Origin: Sulfuricellaceae bacterium | Lineage (GTDB): Bacteria; Pseudomonadota; Gammaproteobacteria; Burkholderiales; UBA9220 | Assembly (NCBI GenBank): GCA_019911985.1 | Contig: JAIOJO010000324.1 | Location: 1 to 5,201, forward strand | Direction: 5' to 3' | DNA: 5,201 nt | In this document: positions 1 through 5,201 of the stretch, one piece after another | How the letters are laid out: the number at the start of each line of letters is the position of its first letter | How positions within the stretch are numbered: position 1 is the first letter of the stretch | Translations under genes and position numbers: made by a program | The notes under the pieces: generated by a model | The model's input: the letters and a program-made list of their open reading frames with translations, nothing else | What the model was told of the DNA's origin: nothing | Database searches by the model: none

Positions 1-1
1 G

Positions 2-181
2 CCCTATGAGATGTTGGTGGCCGACAACAAGGTAATCGCTCAATATGCGCGCTTCCGGATTGCGATTGATTTCCCGGATCTGAGCATGATGGGTTCTAAT
101 AGCTTCATGTCGATCATGGCGGCGCCCGATGCCATCAACAAAGTCTTGCGCGAAACGGCGACGGGCAAGGAAGAGTACTAA
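2..181 (+). CDS. C-terminal 59 residues of an unidentified protein (5' end outside window)
   Basis: An open frame enters from the left edge and runs for 59 codons to TAA at 179-181, so only the C-terminus is visible. The translated tail begins PYEMLVADNKVIAQYARFRI and ends in a charged GKEEY. It has mixed hydrophobic and charged character, a methionine-rich stretch (MMGSNSFMSIMAAP) and a likely C-terminal helix (DAINKVLRETATGKEEY). No signal peptide, transmembrane segment or catalytic motif can be seen in this part. I do not recognise the family and assign no function. The call as a real gene rests on the uninterrupted frame, protein-like composition and a strong terminator starting 28 bases after the stop. 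The stop is followed in frame by TAG, TAA, TAG and TAG within 18 bases, so termination is backed up several times. It appears to be the last gene of its transcription unit. Confidence 0.7.
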   Translation, partial: PYEMLVADNKVIAQYARFRIAIDFPDLSMMGSNSFMSIMAAPDAINKVLRETATGKEEY

Positions 182-209
182 TAGCAATAATAGTTGTAGC
201 GTAGTTCCT

Positions 210-233
210 AACCCCGCCTCGGCGGGGTTTTTT
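210..233 (+). terminator. Rho-independent terminator after the upstream partial gene
   Basis: The arms AACCCCGC (210-217) and GCGGGGTT (222-229) pair perfectly around a four-base CTCG loop. The 3' arm runs into six consecutive T residues (228-233). A GC-rich stem followed directly by a U tract is the classic intrinsic terminator. It lies 28 bases after the stop of the gene ending at 181 and ends transcription before the next gene. The complementary strand has only two A residues before the stem, so it is expected to work mainly in the + direction. Confidence 0.93.
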
Positions 234-273
234 ATTGTTTACGGCAGGGAGATGATCATTCAGAATGCTAGCC

Positions 274-301
274 TTGCCATAGCGATGGCGGACGGTATGC
301 A
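274..301 (+). promoter_or_regulatory. Weak candidate promoter for the 92-codon gene
   Basis: TTGCCA (274-279) matches five of six bases of the sigma-70 -35 consensus. Sixteen bases later TATGCA (296-301) matches the first three bases of the -10 box. Transcription would start near 308 and give a leader of about 35 bases. The gene needs its own promoter because a strong terminator lies between it and the gene upstream, but the -10 match is poor. Two short inverted repeats overlap or follow it: GCCAT/ATGGC (276-289) and GCGCC/GGCGC (308-322). Nothing else stands out in the gap from 182 to 343. Confidence 0.25.
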
Positions 302-327
302 TGCGCCGCGCCGATGGGGCGCTAGTT

Positions 328-332
328 AGGAG
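328..332 (+). promoter_or_regulatory. Ribosome binding site selecting the GTG start at 344
   Basis: AGGAG at 328-332 is a strong Shine-Dalgarno core with an 11-base spacer to GTG at 344-346. The frame has no upstream ATG close to this site, so the site supports GTG as the initiation codon. Confidence 0.65.
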
Positions 333-343
333 TCTGGATAATT

Positions 344-622
344 GTGAAGAAGTTGGCGATACGCGTCGGTGGAACGTATAGCAATGGTGTTTTTGGTCGT
401 CACTGGTCGGTGCGGCAAGTGTTGGCGGAAATGGCCGAATGTGACTCGGAAGGAGGTGAGGCCTTGGAGGACTGTATTGTTTTCAAGGTGCTGGTGGGCC
501 AGCAGCGGCGCAAAAAGCTAGTATGCAGCCGCAGCGAGTTCCTCCGTTGGGCGAGTTACGAAGTAGAGCGTGATGAAACGTCTTGGATACGGCGCGGCAC
601 GGATGCCCCGGAGGCTCTTTAG
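344..622 (+). CDS. Small hypothetical protein, 92 residues, function unknown
   Basis: This is a complete 92-codon frame with a GTG start and a TAG stop at 620-622. The start is chosen because AGGAG sits 11 bases upstream. The protein is soluble, with no signal peptide and no membrane segment. Visible features are an N-terminal segment rich in glycine and aromatic residues (GGTYSNGVFGRHWSVRQVL, about 9-27), an acidic middle (about 30-43), a probable beta strand (CIVFKVLVG, 44-52), a basic patch QQRRKK (53-58), and a segment CSRSEFLRWASYEVERDE (61-78). Cysteines are at 33, 44 and 61, but there is no CxxC pair or obvious metal site. The basic patch and the regular spacing of Trp and Arg would suit a small nucleic-acid or protein-binding domain, but that is speculation. 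It stands alone between a terminator and a convergent operon, so its neighbours give no functional clue. Confidence 0.72.
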   Translation: MKKLAIRVGGTYSNGVFGRHWSVRQVLAEMAECDSEGGEALEDCIVFKVLVGQQRRKKLVCSRSEFLRWASYEVERDETSWIRRGTDAPEAL

Positions 623-633
623 GGGCTCCAATC

Positions 634-658
634 ATTAAGTCGCGGATCGCGGCTTAAT
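634..658. terminator. Inverted repeat in the convergent gap, probable terminator of one or both flanking genes
   Basis: ATTAAG-T-CGCG (634-644) and CGCG-G-CTTAAT (648-658) form an 11-bp stem around a GAT loop. In + strand RNA the single imperfect position is a U-G wobble; in minus-strand RNA it becomes a C-A mismatch, so the stem is better in the + direction. It lies 12 bases after the stop of the 92-codon gene and 25 bases past the valS stop, the usual place for a shared terminator between convergent genes. There is no T tract on either side, so it is not a canonical intrinsic terminator. It could act as a 3' end stabiliser or assist Rho. A second short hairpin, CCTGG/CCAGG at 668-680, lies next to it. 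Confidence 0.45.
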
Positions 659-682
659 CAATGCTCCCCTGGCCTCCAGGCC

Positions 683-3427
683 TTACTTCAGCTTAGCTAA
701 CTGAGACTGCAGCTTTTCCAAGGTTGCTTGAAAGGCGCTCAAGCGTTCTTGTTCCTGCTGCACTACGCTGGCCGGCGCGCGTTCCACGAATGAGGCGTTG
801 CCCAGCTTGCCGTGCGCCTTCACTATTTCCCCTTCCAGCCGCGCAATTTCCTTGGCGAGGCGCTCTCGTTCGGCCTCTTTGTCCACTTCGATTTTCAGCA
901 TCAGGCGGAAGTTTCCCACGACGGCTACCGGTGCGTCTTCTGCGGGTAGTTCGCTGCTGACGGTCTCCATATCCGATAGCTTGGCGAGTGCGGTGAGGTA
1001 GGGGGCGTACCGCCCCAGCGCGTCTTTGTCGCCTAGCGCGACTAGTGGAACCTTCATTGCCGGTGAAACATTCATTTCGCCGCGCAGGCCGCGGCAGGCG
1101 TTGATGAGCTCCTTGAGTTCGCCTATGCTTCGAGTCGCTTCCGTGTCGATTCGTGTGGAATCCACTGCGGGGTAAGTTTGCAGCATGACGCTGTCGCCGG
1201 ATTTGCCGGCCAGCGGTGCCACTTTCTGCCATAGCTCTTCGGTGATAAAGGGAATGATAGGGTGGGCAAGGCGCAAAATGGTTTCCAGAACGCGCACCAA
1301 TGTGCGCCGGGTGCCTCGTTGCGTCGCCTCGCTGGCACTGCCCAGTTGCACTTTAGCCAGCTCCAGGTACCAGTCGCAGTATTCGTCCCATACCAGTTCG
1401 TAGATGGCGCGCGCCGCCATGTCGAAGCGGTAGATGCGGAAGGCCTCGTCAATCTCTAATTCGGCTTGCTGCAAGCGCGAGATAATCCATTTGTCGGCAA
1501 AATTCAATTCTACCGGCAAGGATTCGTCCAGGCCTACGTCCTTGCCTTTGCAGTTCATCAGCATGAAGCGGGTGGCATTCCACAGTTTGTTGCAAAAATT
1601 GCGGTAGCCCTCGCAGCGCTGCAAGTCGAACTTGATGTCGCGTCCGTGGGTGGCGAGGCTGGCGAAGGTGAAGCGCATGGCGTCGGTGCCGGAGGCGGGA
1701 AAGCCGCTGGGGTAGTCGGCGCGAGTCAGCTTGGCGATGGATTCCGCTTGTTTGGGGTTCATCATGCCGGTGGTGCGCTTGGCGACGAGGTCTTCCAGGG
1801 AAATGCCTTCGATCAGGTCGATAGGGTCGATGATGTTGCCCTTGGACTTGGACATCTTGTTGCCGTGGGCATCCCGTACCAGGCCGGTGACGTAGACCTC
1901 GCGGAAGGGTACCTGGCCGGTGAAGTGCTGGGTCATCATGATCATGCGCGCGACCCAGAAGAAGATGATGTCGAATCCAGTGACCAGCACCGAGGTCGGC
2001 AGAAAAGTCTCCAATTCCGCCGTTTTGTCAGGCCAGCCAAGGGTAGAGAAGGGCCACAGCGCGGAAGAAAACCAGGTGTCGAGAACATCTTCGTCCTGGG
2101 TTAGGCGTTTGTCTGCGCCGGCTTGTTTTTGCGCTTCTTCGGCGCTGCGGGCAACATAGAAATTCCCGTCCTCGTCGTACCATGCGGGAATGCGGTGCCC
2201 CCACCATAATTGGCGCGATATGCACCAGTCCTGGATGTTTTCCAGCCATTGGTTGTAGACCGTGGTCCAGTTTTCCGGGACGAACTTGACTTCGCCCGAG
2301 GCGACGGACTCCAGCCCCTGTTTGGCCATGCCTTCCATGGAGACGAACCACTGGTCGGTGAGCATGGGTTCGATGACGCTGTGGGTGCGGTCGCCGCGCG
2401 GAACCATCAGCTTGTGGGCTTTGGTTTCAATCAGATAGTCCTGACTTTCCAGGTCCGCCAGGATTTTCTTTCGGGCCTCGAAACGATCCAGGCCCTGATA
2501 TTCGCTCGGACCTAGATCGTTGATTTTGGCGTCCAGCGTGAAGATGCCGATAGGGCTTAAATGGTGGCGGTTGCCTACCTGGTAGTCGTTGAAATCGTGG
2601 GCTGGGGTGATTTTCACGCAACCGGTGCCGAAAGCGGGGTCGACGTATTCGTCGGCGATGATTGGGATGCTGCGCTCGCACAGCGGCAGGCGGACATGTT
2701 GGCCGATTAGGTGCCGGTAGCGCTCGTCGTCGGGGTGGACGGCCACGGCTACGTCGCCAAGCAGCGTTTCCGGGCGGGTGGTGGCGACGATCAGTTCCCC
2801 CTCGCCGCTTTCCAGGGGGTAGCGCAAATGCCACATGAAGCCGTCTTCTTCCGTAGCGACGACTTCCAGGTCAGACACCGCTGTCATCAGAACCGGGTCC
2901 CAGTTAACCAAGCGTTTGCCGCGGTAGATCAGGCCTTCTTCATAGAGCCGGACGAAGACTTCGCTGACGGCGCGGGAGAGCCCTTCGTCCATCGTGAAGC
3001 GTTCCCGCGACCAATCGCAAGAGGTGCCGAGGCGGCGCATCTGGCGGGTGATAGTGCTGCCCGACTGCTCTTTCCATTGCCATACCTTCTCCACGAAAGC
3101 TTCGCGCCCCAGATCGTGGCGGGACACGTTCTGTGCATCCAATTGCCGTTCGACCACGATTTGGGTCGCGATGCCGGCATGGTCGGTACCGGGCTGCCAC
3201 AGGGTATTCTCGCCCTTCATGCGGTGATAGCGGATGAGTGTATCCATCAGGGTGTGCTGGAAAGCGTGGCCCATGTGCAGCGTGCCGGTGACGTTGGGCG
3301 GCGGCAGCATAATGCAATAGGCGGGGCGGCCTGCGTCGAGTGTGGCTTTGAAATAACCGTTCGATTCCCAGACTGGGTACCAGCGTTGTTCAATAGCGTG
3401 GGGTTCGAAGCTTTTGGCGAGTTCCAT
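683..3427 (-). CDS. valS: Valyl-tRNA synthetase (class Ia), complete, 914 residues
   Basis: This enzyme charges tRNA-Val with valine using ATP in the cytoplasm and hydrolyses mischarged Thr-tRNA. The fold is complete. The catalytic domain has the proline triplet PPPNVTG (42-48), the HIGH-type motif HMGH (51-54) and GTDHAGIATQ (80-89). The CP1 editing domain, about 190-345, has ATTRPETLLGD (215-225) and GTGCVKITPAHDFNDY (267-282). The catalytic fold then resumes with WCISRQLWWGHRIPAWY (401-417), DTWFSSALWPF (450-460) and KMSKS (524-528). The anticodon-binding domain spans about 640-790. A C-terminal heptad-like coiled-coil arm runs from about 847 to 914. The length is close to the roughly 950 residues of E. 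coli ValRS. The frame is open further upstream to an ATG at 3502 (939 residues). I prefer the ATG at 3427 because family members start just before the KSFEP..IEQRWYPVW segment, and because a TATAAT lies inside the extension. Neither start has a clear Shine-Dalgarno. It is the last gene of the pepA-holC operon. Confidence 0.97.
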   Translation of the reverse strand: MELAKSFEPHAIEQRWYPVWESNGYFKATLDAGRPAYCIMLPPPNVTGTLHMGHAFQHTLMDTLIRYHRMKGENTLWQPGTDHAGIATQIVVERQLDAQNVSRHDLGREAFVEKVWQWKEQSGSTITRQMRRLGTSCDWSRERFTMDEGLSRAVSEVFVRLYEEGLIYRGKRLVNWDPVLMTAVSDLEVVATEEDGFMWHLRYPLESGEGELIVATTRPETLLGDVAVAVHPDDERYRHLIGQHVRLPLCERSIPIIADEYVDPAFGTGCVKITPAHDFNDYQVGNRHHLSPIGIFTLDAKINDLGPSEYQGLDRFEARKKILADLESQDYLIETKAHKLMVPRGDRTHSVIEPMLTDQWFVSMEGMAKQGLESVASGEVKFVPENWTTVYNQWLENIQDWCISRQLWWGHRIPAWYDEDGNFYVARSAEEAQKQAGADKRLTQDEDVLDTWFSSALWPFSTLGWPDKTAELETFLPTSVLVTGFDIIFFWVARMIMMTQHFTGQVPFREVYVTGLVRDAHGNKMSKSKGNIIDPIDLIEGISLEDLVAKRTTGMMNPKQAESIAKLTRADYPSGFPASGTDAMRFTFASLATHGRDIKFDLQRCEGYRNFCNKLWNATRFMLMNCKGKDVGLDESLPVELNFADKWIISRLQQAELEIDEAFRIYRFDMAARAIYELVWDEYCDWYLELAKVQLGSASEATQRGTRRTLVRVLETILRLAHPIIPFITEELWQKVAPLAGKSGDSVMLQTYPAVDSTRIDTEATRSIGELKELINACRGLRGEMNVSPAMKVPLVALGDKDALGRYAPYLTALAKLSDMETVSSELPAEDAPVAVVGNFRLMLKIEVDKEAERERLAKEIARLEGEIVKAHGKLGNASFVERAPASVVQQEQERLSAFQATLEKLQSQLAKLK

Positions 3428-3458
3428 GGATGGGGTCGGCGAGGAATTAAAGCGGGCA

Positions 3459-3464
3459 ATTATA
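3459..3464 (-). promoter_or_regulatory. Candidate -10 element of an internal valS promoter
   Basis: Read on the minus strand this is a perfect TATAAT. It lies in the 104-base gap between the acidic-protein stop and the preferred valS start. Transcription would begin about 20-25 bases before the ATG at 3427, leaving a short leader. No good -35 hexamer is visible 16-18 bases upstream, and the extended -10 TG is absent (GG instead). It is therefore a plausible but unproven promoter. An imperfect hairpin (GATGC at 3485-3489 with GCATC at 3499-3503) lies just upstream in the same gap; it has no U tract and is not an obvious terminator. Confidence 0.4.
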
Positions 3465-3531
3465 ACCGATCCGTCATGGCGATGGATGCGCCGGAGCGGC
3501 ATCTTGGGGGCTTTTTCGGCAGGGGCTTAGC

Positions 3532-4047
3532 TTAGTGCGATGAATCCGACGCGCCGTGACGCGACAGGTCTTGTTCGAAGGATTCAAGATACTGTTGCAT
3601 TTCTTGGGCTATGGCTTGCTTGACCAAGGCGTTGATCTCGATTTTGAATTGTTCCAGCAATTCGCCCAGTGCCAAGTCGAGTTTGCTGGCAAGCTTAGGC
3701 GCAATGCGCCGCTCCACCGTTTCCAGGATGAATTGCTCCAGATGGTGGCTTGGCAGGGCGCGAGCCGGAGATGTCTGGTCTGCGTCTGGAATTGGCGGAG
3801 GCGAAGAATCGCCGACGATTTGAGATCCGCTTGCGGGGGGGGGCTCGGCGATTTCGGCCGCGATCGAGTCCATCACCTCGTCGACTAGAACAGGAAGGGG
3901 CGCTGTTTCTAGCGCGTCGAGCCGCACTTCCTCGGTGAGTATCGGAATGTCGTATTCTTCCGGGAAGACTTGGGAAGGCGAGCCAGGAGAGCGATGCCGG
4001 CTCAGCAACGAATCCAGCTTGTCGAAAACGTCATCCGCGGGTGGCAT
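3532..4047 (-). CDS. Acidic, proline-rich hypothetical protein between holC and valS, 171 residues
   Basis: This is a complete frame from ATG to TAA. It starts two bases after the holC stop and has no clear Shine-Dalgarno of its own, so translation is probably coupled to holC. Three regions can be seen. The acidic N-terminus (1-65) contains FDKLDSLLSRH and a short hydrophobic motif YDIPILTEEV (32-41). A low-complexity linker (about 66-100) is rich in Pro and Ser with proline triplets at 69-71 and 83-85. The C-terminal part (about 100-162) is predicted amphipathic helix, with HHLEQFILETVERRIAPKLASK and QFKIEINALVKQAIAQEMQQYLES. There is no signal peptide, membrane segment or catalytic motif. 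The IP(V/I)LTE-type motif recalls uncharacterised proteins, such as those grouped as DUF2486, that I associate with this position in betaproteobacteria; that link is from memory and unverified. The architecture suggests a protein-binding or oligomerising adaptor, and a replication link through holC is only inference. Codons 69-71 form an unbroken run of nine C. Confidence 0.85.
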   Translation of the reverse strand: MPPADDVFDKLDSLLSRHRSPGSPSQVFPEEYDIPILTEEVRLDALETAPLPVLVDEVMDSIAAEIAEPPPASGSQIVGDSSPPPIPDADQTSPARALPSHHLEQFILETVERRIAPKLASKLDLALGELLEQFKIEINALVKQAIAQEMQQYLESFEQDLSRHGASDSSH

Positions 4048-4049
4048 GG

Positions 4050-4487
4050 CTAACGGCCGCGCTTATTCAGCCGCGACAGATCGTGGGTGCGGATTTCGTA
4101 GCCACGGTCGCGGTAAAAGCGGTAACGTTCACGGGCTTGCAAGCGATCCTCGTCCTCTTCGCTGACGATTTCGATGAGCCGTTGGAAACGGCTGAAAAAG
4201 GTCGCTTGCTCGGGGTGGAGATTCAGCAGTATGTCGTCGCGGTCGATGACTTCCGGCTGATGATCGATCAGGATGGGCGTGGAACTCGCCAGGCGGTCGC
4301 CTCCGCGGCAATGAGGAACGAAACTCAGTGGCTGGAAGTTCCACAAGAGAGCGTCTAGGCGATCGGCAGTGGATTTGTCTGACACGTAAATCAAGGAGCG
4401 CAAGCCTCGCTCGTATGCCTTGGCCGCAAGGGTGCAGGCGACTTGCATGCGATCTTCGGCATGAATATAGAAATCGATTTCCGTCAT
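4050..4487 (-). CDS. holC: DNA polymerase III chi subunit, 145 residues
   Basis: Chi is an accessory subunit of the polymerase III clamp-loader assembly. In E. coli it binds the SSB C-terminal tail and, through psi, the DnaX complex, helping the holoenzyme at SSB-coated DNA. Recognisable segments are an N-terminal strand IDFYIH (4-9), a helix followed by RGLRSLIYVSD (27-37), the diagnostic DRLDALLWNFQPLSFVPHC (42-60), PILIDHQPEV (71-80), and the terminal helix ARERYRFYRDRGYEIRTHDL (117-136). These line up with E. coli chi (LDEALW...ESFVPH and ARERYKAYR...), and the length is nearly the same (about 147). ATG at 4487 lies 21 bases after the pepA stop with only a weak AGG-type ribosome site, in keeping with operon read-through. 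The pepA-holC-valS neighbourhood is common in proteobacteria and strengthens the call. Whether this organism has the psi partner cannot be seen here. Confidence 0.94.
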   Translation of the reverse strand: MTEIDFYIHAEDRMQVACTLAAKAYERGLRSLIYVSDKSTADRLDALLWNFQPLSFVPHCRGGDRLASSTPILIDHQPEVIDRDDILLNLHPEQATFFSRFQRLIEIVSEEDEDRLQARERYRFYRDRGYEIRTHDLSRLNKRGR

Positions 4488-4508
4488 GCCTGCGCGCCTG
4501 TTGCGGTT

Positions 4509-5201
4509 TTATTTCGCGCCACGGCTTGGCTTATGAAGCGGCGCAGTTGCTTGCTGGATGAGAAAATGAATTAGCAGCGGGACGGGGCGTCCGGTTGCGC
4601 CTTTGTCTTTACCCGATTTCCAGGCGGTACCGGCAATGTCGAGGTGAGCCCAGTCGAACTTCTTGGCGAAGCGCGACAGAAAGCAGGCTGCCGTGATGGT
4701 GCCGGCCGGGCGTCCGCCGATGTTGGCCATGTCGGCGAAATTGCTCTTCAATTGCTCTTGATAATCGTCCCATAGGGGCAATTGCCAGACACGGTCAGAG
4801 GCGTGGTCTCCAGCGTGAAGCAGATCGCGGGCAAGGGAGTCGCTATTGCTTAGCAGGCCCGATGCCACATGGCCCAGCGCAATAATGCAGGCGCCGGTAA
4901 GGGTGGCGACATCGACGACAAGTTCAGGGTCGAAGCGTTCGGCGTAGGTCAGTGCGTCGCAAAGAACCAGGCGGCCCTCGGCATCGGTGTTAAGGACTTC
5001 GATGGTTTGGCCGGAAAGGCTGGTCACGACATCGCCCGGTTTGTTGGCATTGCCGTCGGGAAGATTTTCGCTGGCCGGGACGATGACGGTGAGGTTGAGC
5101 GGCAGCTTTAATTCCGTTGCTGCTTGCATAGCGGCCAACACGCTTGCTGCGCCACACATGTCGTATTTCATCTCGTCCATTTCGCCCGCTGGCTTCAGTG
5201 A
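4509..5201 (-). CDS. pepA: Leucyl (cytosol) aminopeptidase, C-terminal catalytic part, 5' end outside window
   Basis: This is the M17-family metallo-aminopeptidase that removes N-terminal residues, preferentially leucine, from peptides; it forms a cytoplasmic hexamer using two metal ions. The frame enters from the right edge at 5201 and gives the last 230 residues of a protein usually near 500. The fragment begins SLKPAGEMDEMKYDMCGAAS. By alignment with bovine LAP, Lys-3 of the fragment is the catalytic lysine (Lys262) and Asp-14 a metal ligand (Asp273). The family signature NTDAEGRL is at 71-78, with ligands Asp-73 and Glu-75 and catalytic Arg-77. ATLTGACIIALG and ANIGGRPAGTITAACFLSRF are further conserved segments, followed by WAHLDIAGTAW. 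The two earliest metal ligands and the N-terminal domain lie beyond the edge. In E. coli PepA also binds DNA in Xer recombination and carAB control; that cannot be judged here. The ATG at 5180 is internal, not the start. It is the first visible gene of the operon. Confidence 0.96.
   Translation of the reverse strand, partial: SLKPAGEMDEMKYDMCGAASVLAAMQAATELKLPLNLTVIVPASENLPDGNANKPGDVVTSLSGQTIEVLNTDAEGRLVLCDALTYAERFDPELVVDVATLTGACIIALGHVASGLLSNSDSLARDLLHAGDHASDRVWQLPLWDDYQEQLKSNFADMANIGGRPAGTITAACFLSRFAKKFDWAHLDIAGTAWKSGKDKGATGRPVPLLIHFLIQQATAPLHKPSRGAK

Noticed and set aside
129..329. 66-codon + strand frame across the end of the first gene
   Set aside because: It overlaps the last codons of the partial gene in another frame and runs straight through the strong terminator at 210-233. 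Its sequence is low-complexity basic and not protein-like.
693..1232. 179-codon minus-strand frame inside the 3' part of valS
   Set aside because: It is an alternative frame of the valS C-terminal region, arginine-rich, and the true frame there encodes the expected anticodon-binding domain and coiled-coil arm.
1466..2104. 212-codon + strand frame opposite the middle of valS
   Set aside because: Same reason: an antisense shadow rich in Gly, Val and Ala with no motif, over conserved ValRS catalytic-core codons.
3428..3531. Possible T-box or leader-peptide attenuator ahead of valS
   Set aside because: T-box leaders belong mainly to Gram-positive bacteria and need a longer leader. No T-box consensus, no valine-rich leader peptide and no terminator hairpin with a U tract are present.
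2711..3535. Long open frame on the + strand opposite the 5' part of valS (274 codons)
   Set aside because: It lies entirely antisense to a strongly supported synthetase gene. Its composition reads as a shadow of valS codons, and it has no recognisable domain.
1..5201. Search for mobile elements, CRISPR repeats, tRNA/rRNA genes, toxin-antitoxin or defence genes
   Set aside because: No regularly spaced repeats, terminal inverted repeats, transposase or integrase motifs, tRNA cloverleaf or rRNA-like sequence was seen. The coding content is mainly conserved housekeeping genes.

Overview
The window looks like ordinary chromosomal sequence from a Gram-negative proteobacterium, most likely a betaproteobacterium or a closely related gammaproteobacterium. 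This rests on the gene order pepA - holC - (small acidic ORF) - valS, on the presence of a DNA polymerase III chi subunit, and on the N-terminal sequence style of the valyl-tRNA synthetase. Base composition looks moderately GC-rich by eye and I see no sharp shift along the window. I found no mobile element, CRISPR array, tRNA or rRNA.

Layout, left to right. Positions 2-181 hold the 3' end of an unidentified + strand gene. It closes with a cluster of in-frame stops and a textbook Rho-independent terminator (210-233). A short 5' region then leads to a 92-codon + strand gene of unknown function (344-622, GTG start, good ribosome binding site). A 60-base convergent gap (623-682) with an 11-bp inverted repeat separates it from a long minus-strand operon. 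No stretch longer than 300 bases lacks a gene; the longest gap is 182-343.

In order of transcription, the minus-strand operon contains pepA (leucyl aminopeptidase, cut by the right window edge), holC (DNA polymerase III chi subunit), a 171-codon acidic, proline-rich protein of unknown function, and valS (valyl-tRNA synthetase, complete). The gaps are 21 and 2 bases, then about 104 bases before the preferred valS start. The last gap carries a perfect TATAAT, so valS may have its own promoter as well as read-through from pepA-holC. pepA, holC and valS do not form one pathway: they serve peptide turnover, clamp-loader/SSB contact at the replication fork, and tRNA charging. Their linkage is a conserved neighbourhood rather than a dedicated system.

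I saw no convincing novel system. The points most worth a second look are the uncharacterised acidic protein between holC and valS (with a nine-cytosine tract and two proline triplets), the valS start/promoter question, and the two unassigned + strand genes.
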